Source of the DNA: Oegoconia quadripuncta
Taxonomy: Eukaryota; Arthropoda; Insecta; Lepidoptera; Autostichidae
Length of the DNA: 64,000 bases
Assembly: GCA_949316235.1 (NCBI GenBank)
Contig: OX438744.1
Span: 3,410,001 to 3,474,000, forward strand
Direction of reading: 5' to 3'
In this document: piece by piece, positions 10,893-21,565 of the stretch
Layout: every line of letters begins with the position of its first letter
How positions within the stretch are numbered: the stretch's first letter is position 1
Notes under the pieces: model-generated
What the model was told of the DNA's origin: nothing
The model's input: the letters and a program-made list of their open reading frames with translations, nothing else
Databases searched by the model: none
Program-made: the position numbers and the translations under genes

Positions 10893-11966
10893 ATGGAAAA
10901 TATTGTTGAACAAAGAGTGTGCCTTAAATTTTGTGTTTCAAATGATATTTCATGTGGTGAATCACTAAAAATGTTGCGAAATACCTACGGCGAATCGTGT
11001 ATATCGAAAACAAGGGCTTATGAATGGTATAAGGCTTTTAAAGAAGGCCGAGAAGTAGTAGTAGACTTGCCTCGTTCTGGTAGACCTTCAACCGCTACGA
11101 CCAAAGAAAACATCGACAGAATCAAGAAGCTAGTGCTCGAAAATCGACGTATGAGTCTGAGAGAGTTGGCTAGTGAGGTGAACATACCTTTTAAGTCCGT
11201 CCACAACATTCTCATTGACATTTTAGGCATGAAACGCGTCGCCGCTCGACTAGTTCCAAAAGAGCTCAATTTTGTTCAAAAAGCGCAGCGAAAGCATGTC
11301 GCTGAAGACATGGTTTCCCGAGCTTCTACGGATCCGACCTTTATGAAACGTATAATAACTGGCGACGAGACATGGGTTTATGAGTACGACATGCAAACAA
11401 GCCAACAGTCTTCAGAATGGCGTCTCGAAAACGAGCCGAAACCCAAAAAACCGCGGCAAAGTCGCTCCAAAATCAAGGTGATGCTGACAGTTTTTTTTGA
11501 CTACCGTGGTGTGGTTTACTCCGAATTCCTTCCAGAGGGAGAAACAGTGAATAAAGAATATTATTTAGGCGTCATGAAGCGTTTGCGTGAGAGTATCCGC
11601 CGAAAACGTCCAGATTTGTGGCAACACAACTCATGGATGCTGCACCATGATAATGCACCATCACACACAGCCATTATAGTGAAAGAGTTTTTAGCGAAAA
11701 ATTCAACAAAAGTTCTCGACCAAGCACCGTATTCACCTGATATGGCTCCGTCTGACTTTTTTTTATTTCCCAAGTTAAAATTACCACTTCGAGGAAAACG
11801 TTTTGAGTCGATAGAAGCCATAAAAGAAAATTCGCTGAATGAGCTAAAGGCCATACCGCAAATAGTCTATGAAAAATGTATGGAAGACTGGGTGAAGCGG
11901 TGGAGATGTTGTATTGCAAGCGATGGGGCCTACTTTGAAGGCGATAAAATAAATTTAGATGAATAA
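10893..11966 (+). CDS. Mariner transposase (DD34D), apparently intact
   Basis: A 357-residue protein, close to the usual mariner length of about 345. The N-terminal third is the paired helix-turn-helix DNA-binding region, including SKTRAYEWYKAFKEGR and the GRPS linker at about 63-66. The linker motif usually written WVPHEL reads LVPKEL at 120-125. The catalytic triad is complete: D158 in TGDETW, D253 in HHDNAPSH, and D288 in YSPDMAPSDFF, with 34 residues between the last two. The C-terminus has FFLFPKLK and a typical CIASDGAYFEG end. The ATG at 10893 is the first in frame and has AAA/CAATGG context. The enzyme would cut and paste the element at TA targets. There is no stop or frameshift. The 5' leader, however, is split by a 400-bp retroposon that might affect expression. 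Confidence 0.95.
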   Translation: MENIVEQRVCLKFCVSNDISCGESLKMLRNTYGESCISKTRAYEWYKAFKEGREVVVDLPRSGRPSTATTKENIDRIKKLVLENRRMSLRELASEVNIPFKSVHNILIDILGMKRVAARLVPKELNFVQKAQRKHVAEDMVSRASTDPTFMKRIITGDETWVYEYDMQTSQQSSEWRLENEPKPKKPRQSRSKIKVMLTVFFDYRGVVYSEFLPEGETVNKEYYLGVMKRLRESIRRKRPDLWQHNSWMLHHDNAPSHTAIIVKEFLAKNSTKVLDQAPYSPDMAPSDFFLFPKLKLPLRGKRFESIEAIKENSLNELKAIPQIVYEKCMEDWVKRWRCCIASDGAYFEGDKINLDE

Positions 11967-12014
11967 TTTGTATTTTTTGTTTTATTGACAAATTCCCGAT
12001 ACTTAGTACACTGA

Positions 12015-13517
12015 ATGTATGTGTGTATGCGTTATATGTGTGTGTTATAACACATTAATATATGTCATTTCATATAAATCATTTCAAGTTAAAATAATAC
12101 CAATCGAGGACACAGTCACACTGAGGAGATATATACAGTCGGGTTTTTATTTATTTTTTTAGTTATAAGCAGAATTGTTATTAATAATAAATTAACCATG
12201 TAAGACTTAGTCAAAATGAAATATAAGATTATATACATCTGTCATTTTATCACTTGAAATTTTATGTCTATTAATTGATAAATGTTTCTTAATACTTAAA
12301 ATTAAATTAATATTATATAAAATCTGATTAACAATAAAAAGGCATGCAATGCTTGCTTGCCTTAAAAAGAAAATAATTACACATAAACCAGAACATATAA
12401 AATAATATTATTATTGTACATTTTATCAATACTTATACTAAAACGGAAACAAAGAAATTTCCTAAATAAATTTAAATGTCACAGTGACGTATCAATTTTC
12501 CCGTTTTGCTTCCAGTATTCTTTTCAATTTATTAACTTATTTACCTTAAAATTAGTATTAGGTATTTAACTTGACACTAATGTTATTCCATTCCGAGCAA
12601 ATGAAGGATATATCTGGCTCTTTCATTTGAAAGCAGCAGCAAATAGCGCTGTCAATTTCTCAGCCCTCAATCTATTTTTAGGCAGGAAAAGGGCGTAAGT
12701 GCTAAATTTTCCCCAAATCGTTACCTAAGAAATAATTTTCATCTAAACTCGTAACTGAGGAGACATCAACAATATTGTAACGATAAAACACATTCTGAGT
12801 ATGATCCCGACGTATAAGTTACATTTCGGGCAATCGGGGCCCGGAAAAGGCAAAACATGTCAATAATAAATAAAGGGCTCTTTCCTAGTCGTGTCATGTC
12901 ACACATTGACCGTTTCAACCGATATCTGAGCTTCAGTTGGACGATTCTTGATGTAATTTGGAGTCAATGTCAATACTGGTTACTTCAAACCGTTTCTTGA
13001 ATTAATCTCATGTCATAATAATAATACTTAGAAACGATTTTTCATTTCAGAGCTCATTTTTACCCAAGGAACAAGTCCGCATATTATGAGGGCAAATGCG
13101 GAACCCTACACCACGCGTGATCCGACACGCACTTGGCCTGTTTTTAAATAAAAAAAATAGATAATCCAGTTGTCGCTCATCCAGCCGCAATCATCCTGGC
13201 AAATAGAAGAGGCCTGCCAAATACCTTTTATTATAATCCCATCAAGTAACCCAGTTGAATATGCCGAATCGGAATATTAAGTTGCTAGATTTATCCTTTA
13301 GAATAACTTATGGATGAAACAAAAGGAAGTTTGGGCAGCACGTATCCACCTCGCGATCAGTTTGCTATTCAATAACTCAAAATGTGTTTTTGACGCTATT
13401 GAACACAAGTAAATGAATACGTGCAGATAGATAAAGTAACGGCGGCGTTCTTTCTAATATAATAAATATAATAAAAATTCTTAATTAATTAGTTCTGATC
13501 CATAAAAAATATATATA
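12015..13517. other. Unassigned AT-rich sequence
   Basis: About 1.5 kb without an ORF of note or a repeat I could match. It may be host intergenic DNA. Confidence 0.5.
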
Positions 13518-14051
13518 AGGTCTAACAAAATTAACCCGATAAACGTTGCAGAGTGTATGTATAGGATGTACGTATTATGAAAAAAAAAATAAAAGTTAAC
13601 AGATTAAGTATATTCAAAAAATAAAATTTAGAAATGTAATTTTTGTGAGTTGGACCTTAATGGCCGCGCGTTCTAAGTACTTTGCCACAATACACAAACA
13701 CGTGCCGCGGTATCTTTGAAGACGCCGAAAGGCGACCACTCGTCGCTCGGCGCCGGCGCTTGCCCCGGCGCCGCCGCGACTTGCTGTGATTGGTTGCGCC
13801 CTGTGCCCCGCCACTCGCCATCCCCTTTGACGTCTTTCATATCAAGGGAACGTTGCCTGTTTTTTCTCATTGATGAAACAAGGTACAATCGAAATGAAGT
13901 AAATCTGTTAATGTGTATTTTCATTTGCACTTACATTTAATTCTTTTACTCGGAAACAAAATTTTTAATCCTACTTTTTTAAATGAATATATTATTTTAT
14001 TGTCATGTATGTGCAATTGCCAAAGTTTGTCGGGTTAATTTTGTTAGACCC
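13518..14051. mobile_element. Fold-back MITE with GC-rich core
   Basis: Inverted ends GGTCTAACAAAATTAACCCG and its complement lie just inside TA dinucleotides (13516-13517 and 14052-14053), 534 bp in all. TIRs are about 26 bp. The core at about 13665-13830 is strikingly GC-rich (CGGCGCCGGCGCTTGCCCCG) in an AT-rich element. ORFs crossing it on both strands have no motif. A Tc1/mariner-type end is suggested by the TA flanks. Confidence 0.75.
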
Positions 14052-14699
14052 TATATAGTAGTTATCTATATACTAAAGTAAAGAGCTAGCGTCGTGTCTG
14101 GTAGAAGTATCGGGTGACAGAGGGCTGGTAGCTACCTGTCTACCAGCTAGTCTGGCGATACAAAATGGCAACGCAACTCGCGCTCTGGATTCCCTGCTTC
14201 AAAGCAGTGATGTTCCAGGGCCCTTTTTTATGTTTGATCCCTTTTTGCATTATGTCCTTTATTGTAAAATAATATACTAATATATAGGTCCAAAGTATAC
14301 TAAATGCAATTTTGTTTATAATAAGTTGTACATTAAAAATAATTTTAATACGTCATCATGATTATTCTATATTATTCTAGTACAAAACGAGTAACATGAA
14401 ACCCATTAAGGAGTTCCAGTACCAATCTTCTGGCTCCATTTTCCGACTCTCATTATTATGTGAAATAGAAAGTGCTCATGGCAACTAAACGAACTAGCCC
14501 TGTCTGCTCCTCCACCTGCACTAAATAGATCCTTTGCGTACATTCAGACAACGCTGTAGCCGTGGTCGAGTTCTGGATGGATATAATATACTGCTAAATT
14601 AACGAAAAAGAAAAGTGGTAGTCGTAAGATTTAAATTATTGTTGAATGAATTTGCGTTATTAGAGAACAAGGAGCCTTCTTAATTAATAATAATAATAA
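14052..14699. other. Unassigned sequence
   Basis: No supported gene or matched repeat. Confidence 0.45.
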
Positions 14700-14955
14700 A
14701 TATATTTGAACATACACATAGCGCCATCTAGTTCCAGACTAATAAATTAGGCTTGTATTAATGGAAATCAAATAGTTGATATACTACACAAATACTGTGT
14801 TTTTGTAAATATTATATAAAATCAACAGCATTATTACAAATTCTTATACAGAAAACTAATACCACAAAAACATCATAACTCGAGTAACACGTATCCATAT
14901 TTATCATACAAACGTATGGCCCTAGATTCCAACCCGCAATCTTTAGGTATAGTAG
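14700..14955 (-). mobile_element. SINE C copy, diverged
   Basis: Reversed body with CATAGCGCCATCTAG near 14716 and a decayed box B (GATTCCAACCCGC). It is more diverged than the copies at 968 and 30549. Confidence 0.7.
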
Positions 14956-15084
14956 TGAAAACAGATCGTTACTTAATTACTTAGTAGTTGCAGAAATATT
15001 ATTTCAGTACATGCGGTTTTAACAAGAAACAAACTGAATGTGGACATGAAAGACGTTTCGACGGCACTGCAATACGGTTCACAC

Positions 15085-15375
15085 GGCGACCGCGCGTTCC
15101 AAGTACTTTGTGTGCGGTTTGTACCTCGTCCGCCTAGCGAGGCGATTTGATAAACTTATCTGGACTACGATTATACATGACCTATTTAAAGAAGAAACCC
15201 CCGAGAAAACAAATAATGATGAACTTCTAGACAGATCCCACCTCCGCTCTCCTCTCACTGTAACTCCTGTAAGCCAGGATCAACAGTGGTACTCTGCACG
15301 GCGCCTACTGAAGGTAGACGGTGCTCTACGTGACTCTATTGCTACCTTGGACCCCAGACTGATTAATATCTGTTT
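15085..15375 (+). repeat. Repeat F copy 2 with a weak 91-codon frame
   Basis: Shares the GATCAACAGTGGTACTC and GCGCCTACTGAAGGTAGACG blocks with 8830-8930. The 91-codon frame at 15110-15385 has no known domain and is not conserved in the other copy. The leading CCGCGCGTTCCAAGTACTTTG at 15090-15110 nearly matches 13664-13684 inside the GC-rich MITE. Confidence 0.5.
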
Positions 15376-15389
15376 AAATGATTAACGCG

Positions 15390-15515
15390 AAACGTTTTTG
15401 GTTATGGTTTAGCTTTGGTATTATCGTTCAAATTTAGTGCGATCGGCCCCCTGGACACACACACACTACGCCGTCAAAACCATTAACACCCGTAGCTTAT
15501 CGTCGGGGATTAAAA
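15390..15515 (+). repeat. Repeat G fragment
   Basis: Contains ACACACACACTACGCCGTCAAA and the GTCGGGGATTAAAAA end of repeat G. Confidence 0.55.
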
Positions 15516-15645
15516 ATGTGTTATTTTTTGTTTTATGTTTGACAATCACTTTTATTTTAGATTTCATAAATTTACGAAACTGTATGTATGACATGCTATT
15601 GTAAAAGTGAACTAAATAAATCTAATCTAATCTAATCTAAGTAAT
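15516..15645 (+). repeat. LINE 3' tail with (TCTAA)n
   Basis: AACTAAATAAATCTAATCTAA and further TCTAA units at 15612-15641, the form of a LINE tail ending in short tandem repeats. Confidence 0.55.
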
Positions 15646-16229
15646 ATTTTACTGATTTGAAATAACATCTGAAGCTCCCAACACATCTGCAGTTAAATGC
15701 AAAAGTAAATTACCTTTGGGATGTCAATTCCCCTTGGTAAGTTTTGACGGCAAGGTATTTCTAGAAATGGAGTTTGCAACTTCTGTAATTTGTACCTTTC
15801 CGACGAATTTATAATTTCAATTAAGGTAAGCGAATTTGTTTCATTTGATTAGTTCGAGCTTAACACATCAATATTTCTTACATGTCATCACTGAAGGTGC
15901 GTGGTTCCTCTCACTGCTGCTTTGAGCAAGCCACCAAGCGAACTCAGTGGTCATTGGTGAATTTTTCAAATAAAATGAAGGAAGATGTGTGTATTAAATC
16001 GAGTTCGAGCGTCGTCGCTTTTAAAGTAGTGTGTGTTACTTAAAGTTAATCTCTCTGATTGCCTCTCACACAGGTGAAATCACATATACGAAAGAAGGGT
16101 GTTTATGAAGCAATCTCGTCTCTAATTTTTATACGCATTGTGAGCACATCGTAGCGATATACCCTTCTCCATCCACCCCTTTAGATCTGAAACTTTTATC
16201 ATCATTATTAAAGCCATATTATCTGAGTC
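15646..16229. other. Unassigned sequence
   Basis: No supported gene or matched repeat. Confidence 0.45.
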
Positions 16230-16400
16230 GCCATGTGAGAGTATAGTAGAGAAAGACGTCTGTATGGAAGACTATCTTACTAATGTTGCCATATCCCATG
16301 TCTATGAGATAAGTCCGCCATTGTACTCAAACTCTGTATCTATATAAAATTAATGTATTACCTTTTTGTACAATAAAGCGTTTACAAATAAACAAACAAT
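16230..16400 (+). repeat. LINE 3' tail fragment L3
   Basis: Related to L1/L2: ATGGAAGACTATCTTACTAA, GAGATAAGTCCGCC and a TTGTACAATAAAGCGTTTAC terminus. Confidence 0.5.
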
Positions 16401-16490
16401 GTTAAATAAACGAAAATTGGGATATTTCTGTTGAGAACGACTATGTTCTGGATATAATAATTACTAGCTTTTGGTTACGTTTAGCTCATT

Positions 16491-16892
16491 TAAAATATAA
16501 CTAGCGTCAGCTAGCCTTGTTTATTAAATTATAACTAGCGTCAGTTAGCCATGTTTATTAAAATATAACTAGCGTCAGTTAGCTATGTTTATTAAAATAT
16601 AACTAGCGTCAGCTAGCCATGTCTATTAAAATATAACTAGCGTCAGCTAGCCATGTTTATTAAAATATAACTAGCGTCAGCTACCCATGTCTATTAAAAT
16701 ATAACTAGCGTCAGTATTAAAATATAACTAGCGTCAGCTAGCCATGTTTATTAAAATATAACTAGCGTCAGCTAGCCATGTCTATTAAAATATAACTAGC
16801 GTCAGCTGGCCATGTCTATTAAAATATAACTAGCCACAGTTAGCCATGTCTATTAAAATTTAACTAGCGACAGTTAGCCATGTTTATTAAAT
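16491..16892 (+). repeat. 34-bp minisatellite, about 12 units
   Basis: The unit contains AACTAGCGTCAGCTAGCC and ATGTTTATTAAAATAT. One unit near 16710-16724 is shortened. Within each unit CTAGC-GTCA-GCTAG can form a 5-bp stem with a 4-base loop. Variants GTTAG keep the stem through a G-T pair. No coding frame. Confidence 0.95.
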
Positions 16893-17065
16893 TCCATAGT
16901 AGAGTCTACATGCCAGGTTTTATTTGTCCGGATTCCGGAGTATAGACTTTTCTTTGGAATATTTCTCCCCTTTTTGAACCACTTAAGAGTGGAATAAAAA
17001 AAATGCCTAGTGCTTCTCTAGGTAACCTGAAGAATACTTGCCATAAGTAAATTGAAAATTTAATT

Positions 17066-17275
17066 TAAACTAAACGCTAAATATCTTCGAAACGGCTTGA
17101 TCGATTTCTATGAAAAATGGCTAAGAGCCTATTCCCTCGTTCAGTCTTTAATCCAGAAACCAGCACTCCAATCGAACCACACACTACTCAGTTACGTCAG
17201 GACAAAGACTGGGCCACACTCATATATCTAACGCCGTCAGTGGATAAAATTGATCAGCACCAGTCCAAGACTTTG
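17066..17275 (+). repeat. Repeat G copy 3
   Basis: CTAAATATCTTCGAAACGGC, TTGATCGATTTCTATGAAAAAT, then TACGTCAGGACAAAGACTGG. The 63-codon frame here is an artefact of the repeat. Confidence 0.6.
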
Positions 17276-17417
17276 AGCTGCGAGATAATTACTGGGTCAG
17301 TCAGTTAGTCAGGACATTTCAGGACTTAAAGCTAGGGTACTTTTTATCCCATAATCTCAAATAAAATGGAGATCCACGGGACGATAAACTGATTTTACGG
17401 CGAGGATTTCAAATATT

Positions 17418-17786
17418 GGGTCTTTACCTATGAAATTGGAGTTTTTTTTCTTCGTTAATCATATGTACCAATTCCTGCGATTTTCAAAGCTATATCCAAA
17501 TTTGGTTTTTATTTGGAAAATGGAATATTACTTCAAGGTTTCACGTGAAATATTTTTTAATTTCTGCGCTAAATCACAGAATAAAAAAAATTTGAACAGA
17601 GCTCTTTTCATGTGCTTCCCATAATCATTTATAAAGCGGTTATTTTAAAAAATTAACGCTGCTTGTACTTAACTTAATGTTATCCGTTAATACACACAAA
17701 GTTTAGCTAAATTTGGATTTGCCGTTCCCAAAAAAAATCAAAAATGTTTGTATGGAAAAAACGCCAATTTCATAGGTCGAGGACCT
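17418..17786 (+). mobile_element. MITE N copy 2
   Basis: Left end GGTCTTTACCTATGAAATTG and right end CCAATTTCATAGGTCGAGGACC, with the same interior as the copies at 3494, 28871 and 37543. An IS630-type transposon begins six bases beyond its right end. Confidence 0.8.
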
Positions 17787-17792
17787 AATATA

Positions 17793-18917
17793 CAGGGCGT
17801 CCCAAAGTTATGGGACATGAAGGGGAAGTACCTTAAATATCGTAGATAGTGAATTTTGCTCAAAGAAGACTTTATGTTGTTTTTAAAAGTTAGTAATTCT
17901 GCATTCATAGATTTTCTAAAAATTACTTGCTTCGGCTGGGAATCGAACCGACTTAAATGTGAAAAAAAAAACACCCTACTTTTATGATGCCAATCGAAAG
18001 AATAGCTAAAAAATAATAACTCTGCCTAAGTAACATAGTATTTTAAAAGAAAGGAACAACGTGAAATTAATCATTTTAATCAAATAAAAAACATACATGA
18101 AACTGCCGTAGTCAATTAAGTAGGTATTTTTTTGTAAATTAATTAATTAAATGCTCAAAATGTGATCCCTCTTGTCTTACGCAAATCGCCAATCTTTTAA
18201 TGAGCCCGCTGCCTGTTGATTTTCTAATCATTTTATGGTGAACACTCGATGTGATATGGCACAATTCTGTTTGCAACTCGCCTACGTTCTCGTATCGCTT
18301 TTTGTATAGCATATCTTTCACGTATCCCCAAAAGAAGAAATCTAATGGTGTGAGGTCCGGGGCATTCAAACAAACGCTGTCATAAACTGTTCCATTTTCA
18401 AATTATAAATTATTTATTTTTGTTTTTAATTTGCCTTCTGTCTAGCTTACAGAGGACGTATTGAAATACAAGTTTTATCATTTCATCTACACGTGCACTT
18501 ATAATAAGGAAAACTATGTTAGTACCTATTTTATGAAGTGGGTACTTATTTACGAATAATCAATGCTATCTTTGGAATGATAATATCGCTACTTTTCGAA
18601 CGTCGTCGGCAATAAATAACTTTCTTGAAATTTGACTCAATCATTTTATGTTGTTCCTTTCTTTTAAAATACTATGTTACTTAGGCAGAGTTATTATTTT
18701 TTAGCTATTCTTTCGATTGGCATCATAAAAGTAGGGTGTTTTTTTTTTCACATTTAAGTCGGTTCGATTCCCAGCCGAAGCAAGTAATTTTTAGAAAATC
18801 TATGAATGCAGAATTACTAACTTTTAAAAATAACATAAAGTCTTCTTTGAGCAAAATTCACTATCTACGATATTTAAGGTACTTCCCCTTCATGTCCCAT
18901 AACTTTGGGACGCCCTG
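17793..18917 (-). mobile_element. IS630/Tc1-mariner-type transposon with 268-bp inverted arms
   Basis: Starts CAGGGCGTCCCAAAGTTATG after TA (17791-17792) and ends in the complement before TA (18918-18919). The arms at 17793-18060 and 18650-18917 are inverted copies of each other with very few differences. The 589-bp interior keeps only the C-terminal part of a transposase on the minus strand. It is a deletion derivative that needs a helper. The matching 76-78 codon frames in the two arms are the same TIR sequence, not genes. Confidence 0.9.
18139..18369 (-). pseudogene. IS630-type transposase C-terminal remnant
   Basis: A 76-codon minus-strand frame beginning NAPDLTPLDFFFWGYVKDML. This matches the block around the last catalytic acidic residue in an insect IS630/mariner-like family (PDLTPLDFFLWG). 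It continues through KKRYENVGELQTEL, then ends at HFEHLIN. The N-terminal DNA-binding domain and the first two catalytic residues are absent, so it cannot be active. It lies between the long TIRs. Confidence 0.85.
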
Positions 18918-18919
18918 TA

Positions 18920-19574
18920 TACTCTATTTTTGTATTGGCCATTCAGAGAAATATGGCAGAAATTGACTGTGCGGAAAATACTATCCAATACATTTATATT
19001 GACATCCTATTACCAGAATGGACAGTAAGTAGATTTCAGTTTCTATCTAATAAATAATATCATAATGTTTCCTTAAATATGTTCCGATATAGTTTTGGCA
19101 ACAACGATCACGGAGACTTTAGGATTTTCGTCAAATATATTAGGATATTACATGCGTTCACTGCATAGTATGTCAAATGAAATAATTCTTATGGTACATT
19201 AAAACATAAAATCTACATAATAATACTTATTGCAACTGTAACACTAGTGCCTGAACTAGGAAAATCCTGTGTTTCAGGCGAAGCTAGGGCTTCTAGGCTG
19301 TGCTTTTTGAAGTACGATATTTATTATAAATAATTGTCGGATTATTATAAAGAAGATCAGTGGGGTAGAGAAATGAACGAAAAGTAGAGACCTTTAGAAT
19401 CGCTCTTTGCGCTCTCTCTAGGGTTAGTAATATTGTTTTAGCTGCTCCGCCCGAAGACGTAATGCAGTCAATAATGATTGACATAAAGCAAAGTATACCT
19501 GCCTAATTATTTTTGAATCTGCGATTGAGCGTATTTTTTTAAAAACAAAAATTAAATGTGTGGCGTGCCTTTGA
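18920..19574. other. Unassigned sequence
   Basis: No supported gene or repeat. Confidence 0.45.
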
Positions 19575-19870
19575 ATTATAGATTAAGGAATTGTGAGATC
19601 AGAGAAAGGTGTGACGTGCAAGATGACGTAGTAAGATACAAAGAGGTATGTGAAGGCGGTTTGGGCTTACGGAACGAATGAGTGAAAGGAGAATAACGAA
19701 AGCGTGAATGGAAGGGTTGGTAAAGGTCGACTAAGAAAGATGCAAGAGACAAAATAAAGATCCTTTTGCTATTCTATTAAAGATGGACGTACGGCAATCA
19801 ATGACGTACTCACAAAAAGATCAGGTGCAGTCAACCATCAAACGACGAGTGTGTAAGGCCTCTTATTTAT
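19575..19870 (+). pseudogene. Degenerate RTE-like LINE C-terminus
   Basis: Plus-strand reading with frameshifts: VRERCDVQDDVVTRYKEV, LTERMSERRITKA, then a later block QVQSTIKRRVCKA. The order resembles the LINE tail at 3056-3477 (LKEDVVTKIEKG, ERMNESRLAKEI, VKSTLNRQACM). Similarity is weak and broken by stops. Confidence 0.5.
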
Positions 19871-19929
19871 TACATTGTAATTTAAATTCTACATTGGCCA
19901 GAGCCACGCCTAAGCATAAAAACAAAAAT

Positions 19930-20100
19930 AAAAAAAATTGTTAGCCATTGGAAAGTCGCCCATACTTTCTTTGGTGGCAGCAACTACTCTGCTGGGGAGG
20001 ACTGAAAATCAGCAACACTGCTGAGTCCCTACCCATTCATCACAATACTGTGGTTCCCGATTCTATGTATGCTTGTGTTTTCTTTTTTGTGATGAATAAA
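19930..20100 (+). repeat. Short repeat shared with 29440-29500
   Basis: GACTGAAAATCAGCAACACTGCTGAG and CCATTCATCACAA resemble AGTGAAAATCAGAAGCTTTGCTGAG and CCATTTCATCTCAA near 29448. Class unknown. Confidence 0.4.
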
Positions 20101-20225
20101 TACCTTTTATTATTAATTATTATTTATTTAAGAAGCATTTCATGAGAGTGGAAATTCAAAAGTAGTATGTCAGGATCATTTCAAGTAGAAATCATAGTGT
20201 ATGCCTACCCCTACCCCTACCCCTG

Positions 20226-20570
20226 ACCGCCTCCGTGGCTCAATATAAACAACATTGGGTTTACGATTCGAAGGTCTCGGGTTCGATCCCCAGTGGGGTA
20301 CATGTTTTAGTACTCGGTTTGGTTGGTGGTAGGGCATTTTAAATGTCCGCCTGGCTAGATACCACCATCTTATCTAAATCTGCCGCCAAGCAGCAATGTT
20401 AATAGCATTGTTGTGTTCCGGTTGTCAGAGATAAGATAACCAGTCCCCCAAATGTGTTGGGGTTTCCGTGTCAGTACGCTTCCACCTTCGACCTCATCTT
20501 CACTTAACATCAGGTGTCAGGTGTGATTGAGGTCAAGTACGAACCCGTCGTGCATAAAAAACAAAAAAAA
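20226..20570 (+). mobile_element. SINE A, full-length copy
   Basis: tRNA-like head ACCGCCTCCGTGGCTCAAT (box A) and GGGTTCGATCCCC (box B), then a body with GGTGGTAGGGCATTTTAAAT, CTGCCGCCAAGCAGCAATG and TTCACTTAACATCAGGTGT, and an A-rich tail. ACCCCTG repeats on both sides (20219-20225 and 20571-20577) as a likely target duplication. Confidence 0.9.
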
Positions 20571-20579
20571 ACCCCTGTA

Positions 20580-21085
20580 TATTAGGGTTAGGATGACCTT
20601 TTATATAGTAGCATAATACGAGTGTAAACGAGGATTGAAAAGAGGTTATATCTATTTCATTAATTAGACATATGTACTTACTTACTTATATAGAGTCGTG
20701 TGGACGTATCCATGCCGGCTCGACATTCGGCATATATTCACTATGTAATTATGTAGACAGGCCACTTCCTACCCGGCGCTGAATGTGGTTGTCAGATCAA
20801 ATAGCACGGTGTGTAAGGATACAGTAAACAAAGGGACTGGCGAGGAAATGTGTATATGGAATCTTAGATCATAAAAATGGGGCGTGTAACGGTGATTATG
20901 TCATACTCATTTGTTATGTCTAAGAGAAGAACACATGGCGCAGTCGCTATTTGATTAGTAAAATGTGCTCCCACACAGCAGTTAAATATAATGTACGAGT
21001 AAAGACGGTTTGTTCCCTCCCGTGGCGCCTTCGTTTGATAAATTAATATTCTCTTTGAATCTAACTAATATTATAAATACGACGG
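20580..21085. other. Unassigned sequence
   Basis: No supported gene or repeat. Confidence 0.45.
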
Positions 21086-21086
21086 T

Positions 21087-21180
21087 GTAGTGGTTAGCAA
21101 CTCTGACCACTATACCAAAACGTTGCGGGTTCGAAACCCGCTAGGGACATATGTTTGTGTGATGAATACGGATTTTTATA
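21087..21180 (+). mobile_element. SINE C head fragment
   Basis: GGTGTAGTGGTTAGCAACTC, box B GGGTTCGAAACCC, then GATGAATACGGA. The body stops here. Confidence 0.7.
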
Positions 21181-21199
21181 TCCTCTTAAAGTGAGTAGT

Positions 21200-21540
21200 T
21201 CCCCGGGATTACACAATAAATGAATACATGACCGAAAATTTTAGAGATGAAATAATATAAATAAATGACATAAATAAATAATAATATAATATGAATAAAT
21301 GACATTAATAATTAATAATATAATATGAATAAATGACATAAATAAATAATAATACAATATAAATAGATATATATATATATATATATATATAATTCATATT
21401 AATAAATAATTTAAAAGAAAAATAATAATATAATTGGAATATAAAGGTAAAAATACATATGATAATATAATAGGTTAAATATCTAGCTTGTAAATAATGT
21501 ATTCAGATTTTTTTTGTAATTATTTAAATTAGTGCATGCT
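21200..21540. repeat. AT-rich imperfect tandem repeat and (AT)n
   Basis: Variants of ATAATATGAATAAATGACAT recur from 21240 to 21350, followed by an (AT)n run at about 21367-21390. Confidence 0.75.
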
Positions 21541-21565
21541 ACTCTCTCATGTTGCTGTGCCTTCA

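Larger units (their letters stand above)
10290..12014 (+). mobile_element. Mariner transposon, full length, interrupted by a retroposon
   Basis: The terminal inverted repeats are 35 bases long, at 10290-10324 and 11980-12014, with about four mismatches and the shared core AAGTATCGGGAAT. Removing the retroposon and one target copy (413 bp) leaves about 1312 bp, the usual mariner length. TA dinucleotides lie within a few bases of both ends, but the exact boundary is ambiguous by two bases. The single gene at 10893-11966 is open throughout. Confidence 0.9.

Noticed and set aside
16491..16892. CRISPR-like array
   Set aside because: The units are direct tandem copies without unique spacers, in a eukaryotic transposon-rich context.
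17738..18966. Two near-identical small proteins at 17738-17974 (minus) and 18736-18966 (plus)
   Set aside because: Both translate the inverted arms of one transposon, so their identity reflects the TIRs and not a gene pair.
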